Assembly: GCA_030374735.1 (NCBI GenBank)
Contig: JASCIV010000044.1
Location: forward strand, 1-64,000
Origin: Gracilaria caudata
Lineage: Eukaryota > Rhodophyta > Florideophyceae > Gracilariales > Gracilariaceae
DNA: 64,000 nucleotides
Direction: 5' to 3'
Below, in pieces: positions 38,050 through 46,282 of this stretch (position 1 is its first letter; each line of letters starts with the position of its first letter). Under the pieces are notes generated by a model, which saw only the letters and a list, made by a program, of their open reading frames with translations, was not told the origin of the DNA and made no database searches. A program made the position numbers and the translations under genes.

Positions 38050-39312
38050 ATGCGCGCGTGCGTTGCGCAGACAACGCCGTCCACCGCGTTAGAAGCTGCC
38101 CCTCCATCCTCTTTGCTCGTGCTCGTCGAGTCCGCCTCGCCTATGCATCGCTACATTCCTTTCTCCGGCGCTGCAAGCGCCTCCCCTTCAGGGTCCGTGC
38201 GTGCTGCGTCGCCCCCGTCGAACCCGCCTACTCAACACCAACCTCAGCCTGAGCTTGCTACCTCACATCCTTCGCTGACAACGGCTCTTAATGAAGCTCA
38301 GCCTCATTCCCCGTCCTCACGATCCCATCTCCCTCATGTGCCGCTCCCGCATGTGCCGCTCCCGCATGTGCCGCTCCCGCATGTGCCGCTCCCACATGTG
38401 CCGCTCCCACATGTGCCTCACGTCACAGTCCCGCACGTTAACGTACCCGCTTTGCCGTCCGTTCGCAAGCTTTTCCACAGCGCCTCATCAAACGACTCTC
38501 AATCCGGACCTGCGTCCACAGCCCTGGGTGTGCTCACCGCCAAGGTGGAAGACGTCATTGGACCAGTCGGTAATGCTAACTCCCAGTACGCATGCTTGTC
38601 CGAGGACTCTCTGTTCATTGAACTCAATGAGAGTATGCAGTGCCGCCGTCGCCTCCTTCTTCAGTTTCTTCGAGCGCGGCAGGGCAATCCTGAAGAGGCG
38701 TTGATTATGATACTCAACACTTGTAAATGGCGCAAAGCAACCGACATGCAGATGTACCTTACTCAAAGTGCTGTCAATATGCTTCAACCCAGCGCTTGTT
38801 TCCCAATGCACATAATATCTAACCCACAAACCTCGAAGCAACCCGTCGCCTATGGCCTCCCGCGCCTTCTCGACAAGAGAAAAGTCGATCGCGCTCACTT
38901 TCAGAACGCTTTGCTTTCATTTTTGGAGTCCATCTATTTCGGCCACACATACGTCTTGGATGAAATTATTATTATCTTGGACTTCCGCGAATGGTCAATA
39001 CGCCGGAATGCCCCATACCGCCTTGTGAAGGATGGCATCCAGACACTGCAGGATTTCTACCCCGACAGACTAGGTTACGTTTTCCTTGTTAACTGTCCTG
39101 TTACCATTCGAGCGGCATACACTGTTATAAGCCCAATCATAGACCCAGGCGCCAAGGAGAAGATTGTGTGGGCAGCAGAGGATGACCCGGCTGCCACTCT
39201 CAGCAAATACATTGCTCCGAAATCCATTCCCACTTTTCTTGGAGGCGAACTCGAAACTATTTTCCCAGCTACATGGCCAGACGTCGCATCCGAATTCGAA
39301 AACAATAGATAG
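38050..39312 (+). CDS. Sec14/CRAL-TRIO lipid-transfer protein with PHVPL repeat
   Basis: A 420-residue intronless protein from the ATG at 38050; an alternative start at 38143 gives 389. The N-terminal ~130 residues are Ala/Ser/Pro-rich, with six tandem HVPLP-type pentapeptides encoded by a 15-bp minisatellite. A CRAL-TRIO N-terminal helix region follows (ELNESMQCRRRLLLQFLRAR). The lipid-binding lobe includes IIIILDFREWSIRRNAP, DFYPDRLGYVFLVNCP and SIPTFLGGELE. Sec14-like proteins exchange phosphatidylinositol or other lipids between membranes and support signalling and trafficking. The ligand cannot be inferred. Without a GOLD domain this is not a patellin. Confidence 0.82.
   Translation: MRACVAQTTPSTALEAAPPSSLLVLVESASPMHRYIPFSGAASASPSGSVRAASPPSNPPTQHQPQPELATSHPSLTTALNEAQPHSPSSRSHLPHVPLPHVPLPHVPLPHVPLPHVPLPHVPHVTVPHVNVPALPSVRKLFHSASSNDSQSGPASTALGVLTAKVEDVIGPVGNANSQYACLSEDSLFIELNESMQCRRRLLLQFLRARQGNPEEALIMILNTCKWRKATDMQMYLTQSAVNMLQPSACFPMHIISNPQTSKQPVAYGLPRLLDKRKVDRAHFQNALLSFLESIYFGHTYVLDEIIIILDFREWSIRRNAPYRLVKDGIQTLQDFYPDRLGYVFLVNCPVTIRAAYTVISPIIDPGAKEKIVWAAEDDPAATLSKYIAPKSIPTFLGGELETIFPATWPDVASEFENNR
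38329..38418 (+). repeat. 15-bp coding minisatellite, six copies
   Basis: The unit is CTCCCGCATGTGCCG with a few substitutions, repeated without gaps, encoding Leu-Pro-His-Val-Pro. It lies in the disordered N-terminal region of the Sec14-like gene. Confidence 0.95.
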
Positions 39313-39682
39313 GGTTTCAAGTGCTGTACTTAACTGTCATTACTTGCACTACTCTCTCTCTCTCGTCACAGAACGTACGCTTGCAGCTGGAAGCAGGTAG
39401 TCGTTTCGCTGTTATATTTGATATCAAAGATTGGCGCTGTTAGTAACAAATTTGGCCTCATCCGGACAAACTGGCATCCATTGATGCTGGCCATAAACAT
39501 ACTGATATAGAAGAGCACTTCAATTTTGTACAACCTGTCGGGCTATTAAAAAGATTCCATCCATCCTACAGAGGACATACGTGTGTGTCCAAAGGTACAT
39601 TTTTCCTTTTGTCCCGTATTCTATCGGCGTTCATGTTATGCTCTGCTCCTTTCTGGTCCGTGATCATGGACTTGGCGATGGA
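39313..39682. other. Convergent intergenic, no gene seen
   Basis: The gap between the 3' ends of the Sec14-like gene and DPH2. There is a short CT run at about 39352-39364 and otherwise nothing. Confidence 0.6.
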
Positions 39683-41230
39683 CTACTCGTTTCTCTTGGT
39701 ATTCGAATCCAGTTCTCTGCTGTAGCCACTTGCGATTCCGGAATCCCCGCTTTCGATAGTTGTAGGGAGATGTTCTATTCTGGTGACATCGTCAGAGCCA
39801 CCTTCTCCGTATTTCAGACCTTGCCAGTGCCTCTTCTTCAAATAATCAGCACCGCTACTTTCACCTACTACTGCAAGCGACCAGTTGTTGCTTCTAGAGA
39901 TTAACTGCCTCTCTTCCTCCGAATGATCCGCCTTGAATAGCTTTTCCTTAAGAAGTTCTTGAAAGTCCATAGTATATGCGGCACTGAAAATGTCTCCATC
40001 CCTGAGGATTGCTGCCTCCAGTTCAAACGGGGTTACAATTGGGCGCAAGTATTCTTTATCGTTTATCAACGCGTTTTGTGGGCATGCAACGAGAACGAAA
40101 ACATCGATTTCGGGGTAGTTCGCTAGCTTAGTAGGGTTCGGTTTTCCGACAAGGATCACATAAAACCGTTTTCCTGCAAGATTGACAAGCATTTTGCATC
40201 TTTCAATGACATCAGTATTTCCCGAAACGCCCAATGTTCCTGGGATGATTCCAATTCTCTCTGCAGCTTGTATCTTCGCCACAGCAGCAAAACGCTTTCG
40301 TAAGATTCTCGAAGGTTCAACCAGTTGAACCGAGTCGCGTCTTTCACCAACCAGTGATACAGAGAAGAACCTGCGTGATGAGTTTGATGCTCCCGAGCAT
40401 AACCGGATGGCCGCGTTTCGGATTAGTGGTGGAAATTCGTCGTCTTCTTTGCATCGGGTATACCAAACAAACACCGTTTTGTCCGATCGTACCGCTCCGA
40501 ATTGGATCATATGAGGTCCAACAACTGTTTCTTCATCACCGCAGTTAGTTACTAGGGTTCCTGGTGCCGTGACTTTATGAGAATTAGGCATTCGAAGCGC
40601 AGCAACTTGTAACTCCACGTCCACTTCGAGGCTCGCAAGTGTTACTCCATGCTCTCCAGCTTGAAAGCCACGCATCGTAAAACAGCCTTCGAGGTCTAGA
40701 TCATAAAGAATAACTATTCGCTGGGCGTCTGTGGTGCGAGCAAGTTCTTGGATACTTTCCTTAAATATTGTACACGCATCTAGTGGATGCTCGAGGGTAG
40801 TCCTCGGAAAAACATATAGTACCGGCAAAGTTCGAGTTGGAGATAGACAAGTGTTTCCGTAGTGCACAACAAGGTCGCATGAAAAGTGTTGAGCTGCAAC
40901 CTCGTCTACGCAGCATTCCCCATAGGACGTGTCTCCAAGCAAAAAGAAATTGATGATAGGATGATCCTCCCGGTCTCCTTTGTCTGTGTTGACAAACGAG
41001 CGTAAGGTTTCACAGATAAATGGTCCTACTTGTAGCATGTGATCAGGAAACTGAAGCGCTACGTGGAGCACATTTCCGGTGGCGTAATTACTAATCACTT
41101 CCGCAGTCCTCTCAACGAGGTAGTTGTTGATCACATCTTCGCATGTCGTCCCCTCAACGCAGTTGAAATTGTGAGAAACTGGCAACCAACACTTAAGCGA
41201 TCGCAAGGCGCCGTCAGAGAGTCCAGGCAT
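39683..41230 (-). CDS. DPH2: Diphthamide biosynthesis protein DPH2
   Basis: A 515-residue intronless protein. Diphthamide synthesis begins with transfer of a 3-amino-3-carboxypropyl group from SAM to the target histidine of eEF2 by the DPH1-DPH2 heterodimer, using an unusual radical chemistry at a 4Fe-4S cluster. Family landmarks are LHVALQFPDHMLQVGP, FFLLGDTSYGECCVDEVAAQH with a cluster Cys, and LVVHYGNTCLSP. The second half has FYVILVGKPNPTKLANYPEIDVFVLVACPQNALI and PFELEAAI. The GKxNPxKLANF-like segment distinguishes DPH2 from DPH1. The start MPGLSDGALRSL is the first ATG. Divergent from PPCS across 927 bp. Confidence 0.93.
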   Translation of the reverse strand: MPGLSDGALRSLKCWLPVSHNFNCVEGTTCEDVINNYLVERTAEVISNYATGNVLHVALQFPDHMLQVGPFICETLRSFVNTDKGDREDHPIINFFLLGDTSYGECCVDEVAAQHFSCDLVVHYGNTCLSPTRTLPVLYVFPRTTLEHPLDACTIFKESIQELARTTDAQRIVILYDLDLEGCFTMRGFQAGEHGVTLASLEVDVELQVAALRMPNSHKVTAPGTLVTNCGDEETVVGPHMIQFGAVRSDKTVFVWYTRCKEDDEFPPLIRNAAIRLCSGASNSSRRFFSVSLVGERRDSVQLVEPSRILRKRFAAVAKIQAAERIGIIPGTLGVSGNTDVIERCKMLVNLAGKRFYVILVGKPNPTKLANYPEIDVFVLVACPQNALINDKEYLRPIVTPFELEAAILRDGDIFSAAYTMDFQELLKEKLFKADHSEEERQLISRSNNWSLAVVGESSGADYLKKRHWQGLKYGEGGSDDVTRIEHLPTTIESGDSGIASGYSRELDSNTKRNE

Positions 41231-42157
41231 GGTAGTAGATCCGATTCTTGTGATCTAGAATGACGTCCCAAGACACTTGGAAGGCCAATTCAGCTTGGAG
41301 AATAAGCACAGAGCTTCTTCAGCCTTATATCGACGCCTACCAGCAGGAACGCGAAGTGAAGTACATGCGGTTGATGTTTTTCTGGCTGCTTAGTCAAACA
41401 TGCCTACTAAGGATAAAGGATACCCTTGTATACATTCTCTTCATGCCGATTTGATGACGATGATTATCATGATTTCGCGACATCGCGAGGTGTCTTGACA
41501 AACGTGATCATGATGATGATGATTGAATCACTGATCATTGATCATTATAATACGGAATATTGGGTCAGTCCCCCGCTATTATGCACCATTAGGGTGAGAA
41601 CAATTCGAAGAATTCAAGCCGTGACAGAACATGGGATGCAACCTCACCAACATAATTTGCTCTGGTCACATTGAGATGTTCCGAGGAGCCCTTCACAGAA
41701 AAGGAAGCAGAGCTGTCCAGCGTTAAAGAGAGGTCCCGTTTAGACTTCGCAGTGTTGACTGTTTGGGCGTGCGTAATATGCTTTGGAGTCTACCTTGTGC
41801 ATAGATGAGGCAAGAGAAGCAGAGGGTTTAGCGGTTCTACCATATAACGTCACATAATGTGACTTTAATTCTCTTCAAGCAGGCCCGATTTTTTGAGACA
41901 GAACTGATCCCTCGAGTCTATCCTCGTGTTCTCAAGCTTGGAGCTCTTCGAAATCGTCTGGGGTGCACATTATAAGTTTACAAAAATAGGGACAACCCTG
42001 TGTGTAACGATATCCGTGCAGGTTCATACGAAGGTAGAAAAGATAGCGGGGTTTCAACTTCTGGTTCTCTTCAGGAGCATACCGTGAGTATAGAAGACTC
42101 TTTCAAATACCTAATCTTCTTGGGCTACGCGTTGAAAAGTACTCGTGCTTTTCACAA
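41231..42157. other. Divergent promoter region of DPH2 and PPCS
   Basis: About 930 bp. It has a TACGAAGGTA motif at 42027-42036, and around 41455-41560 an ATGATGATGAT-rich tract with overlapping short palindromes. No gene is seen. Confidence 0.5.
42027..42036 (+). promoter_or_regulatory. Recurrent motif TACGAAGGTA upstream of PPCS
   Basis: Exact copy, 121 bp before the PPCS start codon, in the same orientation as the gene. Confidence 0.45.
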
Positions 42158-43189
42158 ATGGAGGATTCTCTTCGTTCTTTCCAGGTCTTCGAAACCACCA
42201 CAGTTAAAAACGCCCTTGAAAAGCATAGGTTGGAATCATTTATTCATCGGGCAAAATCTCGGAACTCAAAGATCGCCGTAATTACTTCTGGGGGTACCTC
42301 AGTCCCTTTAGAACGGCAAGCGGTGAGATATCTTGATAATTTCAGCACTGGTACCAGAGGGGCTAGGTCCGCTGAAAACTTTTTGAAACGAGGAAGCGCA
42401 CCAAACGACTTGGATTTCGATGAGCATGCTTATGCCGTTATTTTCTTATACAGAGAAGGTTCGAAGCTTCCTTTTTTGCAAGACATATCTCCACAGAAGA
42501 TCGCCGACGTAAGTCAACAATCAGACAGCGAAGTGAAGTTTCATGACGACTCTATGGCAGCAGCTTTGAAAATTTGGAAGGAAACGAAAGACCGCATGTT
42601 CCTTATCACCTACAGGACAGTTCAAGAGTATCTGTGCTACTTATTTGCAGTTGCAGAAACTTTGAGACCGTTAGGAAGGTCAGTGCTTTTCTTTCTTGCA
42701 GCAGCTGTGTCAGACTTCTATATCCCCTCTGATCGGCTTTCTGAACATAAAATCGAATCCCAAGAGGAAAACCTTGTGCTCACGTTGAATCGAGTTCCAA
42801 AATGTCTCGGATTGCTTCGGCAGGAATGGGCTCCTAAGGCTTTCATCGCATCCTTCAAGGTAAGTCTTGTGTATCCGGCAAGGTACTGGCTCTCGCTAGA
42901 ATTGATGATGACTTCATCCACTAACGTGCACATACTCAAAACGCTGTTGGCATGGTCACAGCTCGAAACAGATTCAGAACTTTTGCTCACAAAGTCAAGA
43001 GCTGCACTTCAGAAGTATGGGGTGAATTGCGTGATCGGGAACTTATTACAGACCAGATACCAGGAATTGCTGATTTTGGACGCATATGGAAAGCACGTAC
43101 TCAAACGTACAAATGCAGATGAATGCCTGGAAGCGTTGTTGGTGAATGAAATTGCGGGAATGCACGCAAGTTACATTCGAAACGATTAG
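42158..43189 (+). CDS. PPCS: Phosphopantothenate-cysteine ligase (PPCS), two exons
   Basis: Exons 42158-42859 and 42962-43189 encode 309 residues; the 102-bp intron is GTAAGT..CACAG. PPCS joins cysteine to 4'-phosphopantothenate, the second step from pantothenate to coenzyme A. Evidence includes AVITSGGTSVPLERQAVRYL and NFSTGTRGARSAENFLKRG (nucleotide/substrate loop). FFLAAAVSDFYIP follows. The splice gives FIASFKLETDSELLLTKSRAAL, matching the eukaryotic SFKLETD motif exactly, and NCVIGNLLQTR follows. The intron length is a multiple of three with no stop in frame, so an unspliced reading also stays open. Compared with animal PPCS there is an ~11-residue acidic insert after FLKRG. Confidence 0.92.
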   Translation: MEDSLRSFQVFETTTVKNALEKHRLESFIHRAKSRNSKIAVITSGGTSVPLERQAVRYLDNFSTGTRGARSAENFLKRGSAPNDLDFDEHAYAVIFLYREGSKLPFLQDISPQKIADVSQQSDSEVKFHDDSMAAALKIWKETKDRMFLITYRTVQEYLCYLFAVAETLRPLGRSVLFFLAAAVSDFYIPSDRLSEHKIESQEENLVLTLNRVPKCLGLLRQEWAPKAFIASFKVSLVYPARYWLSLELMMTSSTNVHILKTLLAWSQLETDSELLLTKSRAALQKYGVNCVIGNLLQTRYQELLILDAYGKHVLKRTNADECLEALLVNEIAGMHASYIRND

Positions 43190-43273
43190 TCTTATGTATC
43201 GTTGCTAAGTGCTGCAGACTGCTGAGTTTGAAGGCCTTGGTTGACGGTAAGGAGAGAAAGCTCAGACTGCTCT

Positions 43274-44020
43274 CTACAGTAATTCAACGTCCTCGCTCTG
43301 CAAAAGCTCCGCCACGCTTTTGTATCGCACGCAAAGGATGTCGTTTTGGTTCAGATTTATCGCATCGCTCATGGCGTCCTCTCCAACTGCAATACGACCC
43401 ACATTGCTTCGAACTCGGCAAAAAACAAAACGATCCAAACTAGGACCAGAGTCGTGCTCAACCGACCCATCCTTTTCAATGACTTGAATCTTTTGCGGCA
43501 GCATAGACAAGAATGATTTCTTGAAATGGTCTTCCAACAAGTTCTTATATCCCGAAGCATATATCTTTTCAGCGTCAGATAAGTGGTTTAACATGTCGGC
43601 ATTTTTGAATATAAACAGAATGTTCTGTTCAATTTTCTTTATACGCACTCGGAAATAGAGGCGAAGAGTGTAATTAATACGGTCAATTTCCAGTCTCTTG
43701 AGCTGCGACTCCAGTGGAATAGCATCCTCAATATCTTCTTCCTCGTCAACGAGATCCGATTGTTGTTTGACAAGCGCCCGTATAACCTCTATTGTCTGAT
43801 CTGCGTAGGGCAGGATTTCCGGGCTGAATTGCTCGTTTCTCGCTAGCATTCCCATCATATCAATAGCCTCGTTGAGACCGGCCTGTGACGGATCATCGCC
43901 ATCGGATGCGTTTGGAAGCCGAGAGTGTGTACGCCCACGGTTACTTTGCTCTTCTGAGAGGGCCATAGACCCGAACGAGAATCTTGGGATTTCATCACCA
44001 TGGTCTGAGAATGAAGACAT
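43274..44020 (-). CDS. SLD5: GINS complex subunit SLD5
   Basis: A 248-residue intronless protein. GINS (SLD5, PSF1-3) activates the CMG replicative helicase with MCM2-7 and CDC45. The first ~50 residues are variable. The alpha-helical A domain runs ~50-170 (LARNEQFSPEILPYADQTIEVI; ESQLKRLEIDRINYTLRLYFRVRIKKIEQNI is the SLD5 hallmark in pattern, with the R-x-R-xx-KIE segment). The C-terminal B domain includes LDRFVFCRVRSNVG and LNQNDILCVRYKSVAELL, typical of SLD5. The 3' end lies 84 bp from the convergent PPCS stop. Confidence 0.92.
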   Translation of the reverse strand: MSSFSDHGDEIPRFSFGSMALSEEQSNRGRTHSRLPNASDGDDPSQAGLNEAIDMMGMLARNEQFSPEILPYADQTIEVIRALVKQQSDLVDEEEDIEDAIPLESQLKRLEIDRINYTLRLYFRVRIKKIEQNILFIFKNADMLNHLSDAEKIYASGYKNLLEDHFKKSFLSMLPQKIQVIEKDGSVEHDSGPSLDRFVFCRVRSNVGRIAVGEDAMSDAINLNQNDILCVRYKSVAELLQSEDVELL

Positions 44021-44740
44021 TGGTGCAGGCGAGTCAGTAGGCGATTGGTGGGTCTCTTAAAGATTGTAGTGTGTTGCTCTGAACATGAAAGGCAAAGAGC
44101 CCCCAAGCAAGTTCGGCAGCGAACTGCAAGAGCAACTCGAGAGTTATCTTGAAGACAAAAATTTGTTTTGTTGACTCTGCACGCTAGGTTCCAAGGAAGT
44201 AGCACTTTCGCTTGTTGGGGACGCAACATCAGAAGTCAGCTTGTGCTGGTTGTTTCGCATCGGGTTTCATGCAAAGGTTTCCCGCCAAAAATGGACGGTA
44301 GTGCAAACACCCAGTGCATCGGTGCTTGATCTGAGCTTGTCATCCATCACCAACGCGCTTTATTCTGATGTGATTCACTCTGCTTTTTTGAATCATTTAA
44401 CCTCGAAACCGTTCGGGCAGCCCGAAGGTTAGCTAGCAATCAGAATGCCTGCCCTTTCTACAAGAAAAACATTTCAACTTTTCTTTTTTCTTCGGCTTCG
44501 AAACCGCTCGGCTGCCGTTTCAAACGATGCCGTTTCTGCGAGGTGCAGCGATGCATGGCATTTTCGGTTCCTAAACGTGTAAAATAACGCCGCGCAATTC
44601 AAATATGAAGCACGAGGCTCAGATTTACTAATCACCCGTATATATATCCGTTGCTACCTCTTCAACCCCAGACAACTTCATAACCTGCTGTCCAAATCGT
44701 CCTAGAACGACAATCCTGGTGTAGTTTTCCCCTGATCACA
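44021..44740. other. Divergent promoter region of SLD5 and HIT4
   Basis: This region of 720 bp contains no gene. A TATATATA-type box sits at about 44639-44647. The remainder is AT-rich with no structure I can name. Confidence 0.55.
44639..44647 (+). promoter_or_regulatory. Possible TATA box of HIT4
   Basis: TATATATA-type sequence about 95 bp before the HIT4 start codon, in a GC-mixed background. Position is consistent with a core promoter but unproven. Confidence 0.3.
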
Positions 44741-46060
44741 ATGCCTCCACGCCCCAGGAGAGGGCGCCAAGCCGCTACTAGGGCAAGCTCCAGAGTGGGC
44801 GCTTCGGAAGCCTCGACAACGGGTCGCACTGGCAGAGCAAGGGCCACGCGCTCCAGCCAAGCGACGACGAACAAACCCTCAGCACGCTCTGAAACTACTA
44901 GTTCGAAAAGGTCCAAGTCTGCCGCATCGAAGCCAGCCAAACCGAATTCAACTCACACTGTGGTAGAAAAAGCCACATCAATTGACAAGAGTGGCGCTAC
45001 AGAATCGAAGACCAGGAGAAAAGCCGCATCATCCCCTCCAGCGAAAGCAAAATCTCAATCTCAACCCTCTAGTAAAAGAACCGGGAAACGATCTGCTCCA
45101 TCTCAAGAAGAAGACTCTGGACCGCCAAAGAAGCAGACCAAAGTATCCAAAACGCGACCTTTAAGAAGGTTTGCTCGGGCCAATTACGAAGAAGTATGGA
45201 AAGAAGTTTATCTGGCCGGTACAGAATGGGATCAAATAAACGACGTGTACAAGGAAGACTGGGACTTTGATCACCTCGATGAAGCCCTCACTGATGGAGA
45301 TCTGGCTGAGAAGAAAATCTATTTGTTTGGCGGTACTGAGCCTCAGCTGATAAAGATGGATGAAGATGACAAAAAAGGGGAGGTGATTCCGGTCCCCGTA
45401 ATTACAGCAATTGTTTCAGATATACCGCCTCCTGCCACCGTAGGCCTCAAGAGTGTGCAAAGAGTGAAGGAAGATATCGTTCCAATGGCTGATTTACGAA
45501 TTTCCTGGCAGGCTTATGCTCCTCCAAATGTTGCTTTCCGGGCTCGTTTCAAGCCGAACGTTTACGTCTTGAAATGCAACCAAAGGTTTGTCTCTCTGAA
45601 ACCAAAGGGTGAAGAGGCTGTGCACAGGTACGACTATGTGCTACCTTACTTCTTCCATCCTGACAAGGAGGACGACGAAATTGAAGACACTGTTGTGCAA
45701 GTCTTAGTTGATCTTGAAGGCAGGTCCGCACCTCTTATGTGCGAGTTCGACTATGAGTTGGACGAACTCGAAGAATTTGTCGAGCAAACCTTAGGTGATG
45801 ATGAGGAGCTTGACAAAGAAAAGCACACTAAACCTCTAAAGCAGGCTATTGAAGCAGCCGTGGATAATGCAAAACTGAAGCACAAGGCGGCAAAACAGGA
45901 ACGAAAGAAACGCATCCAAGCGATGTCAAAGGAAGAACTAGAAGGGATTCGAAATATGCAGTTGATTAAGTTCTATCCACAGAATGACTGGCCGGATGTT
46001 TCAGAAGTCAAGTCTCGCCTTGTGAACAGGTATTACGGCCATGCACATGAGGTTCGTTGA
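44741..46060 (+). CDS. HIT4: HEAT INTOLERANT 4 (HIT4) homologue
   Basis: A 439-residue intronless protein. Residues 1-~145 are Ala/Ser/Lys/Arg-rich and disordered (MPPRPRRGRQAATRASS start, then a KRTGKRSAPSQEED region). From ~150 the conserved HIT4 domain runs to the end. Recognised segments are YEEVWKEVYLAGTEWDQIN, KKIYLFGGTEPQL, KEDIVPMADLRISW, YDYVLPYFFHP, CEFDYELDELEEFVEQTL, and the terminus KSRLVNRYYGHAHEV. Arabidopsis HIT4 is a chromatin protein needed for heat-induced decondensation of chromocentres and release of transcriptional silencing, and moves to the nucleolus on heating. The same chromatin role is inferred only by family. The basic N-terminus could contact DNA. Confidence 0.88.
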   Translation: MPPRPRRGRQAATRASSRVGASEASTTGRTGRARATRSSQATTNKPSARSETTSSKRSKSAASKPAKPNSTHTVVEKATSIDKSGATESKTRRKAASSPPAKAKSQSQPSSKRTGKRSAPSQEEDSGPPKKQTKVSKTRPLRRFARANYEEVWKEVYLAGTEWDQINDVYKEDWDFDHLDEALTDGDLAEKKIYLFGGTEPQLIKMDEDDKKGEVIPVPVITAIVSDIPPPATVGLKSVQRVKEDIVPMADLRISWQAYAPPNVAFRARFKPNVYVLKCNQRFVSLKPKGEEAVHRYDYVLPYFFHPDKEDDEIEDTVVQVLVDLEGRSAPLMCEFDYELDELEEFVEQTLGDDEELDKEKHTKPLKQAIEAAVDNAKLKHKAAKQERKKRIQAMSKEELEGIRNMQLIKFYPQNDWPDVSEVKSRLVNRYYGHAHEVR

Positions 46061-46282
46061 CTTTTTCGCACAAAGTTGATGAGCAACACGTCTGTCCCTG
46101 TTTCCCTCTGCGTGAACGAGATTTTTTCACTGGAGGTGTTGGTCCTTTTATTCTAGATCTCAGTTGCCGGAAATAACTCTGTCTAAATTTGTAGATAACA
46201 TCATAACCGAACTCTTCAATGTATGAGCAAATGAAGAATATGATTATTGATCTAAGCCTGAAAGAGAACCCAACAACTGGCA

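Noticed and set aside
38291..38704. Plus-strand frame with MCRSR repeats
   Set aside because: It is an out-of-frame reading of the 15-bp minisatellite; the CRAL-TRIO frame is clearly the coding one.
42860..42961. 34 residues inserted in PPCS as real protein sequence
   Set aside because: GTAAGT and CACAG borders plus exact restoration of the SFKLETD motif show that this is an intron.
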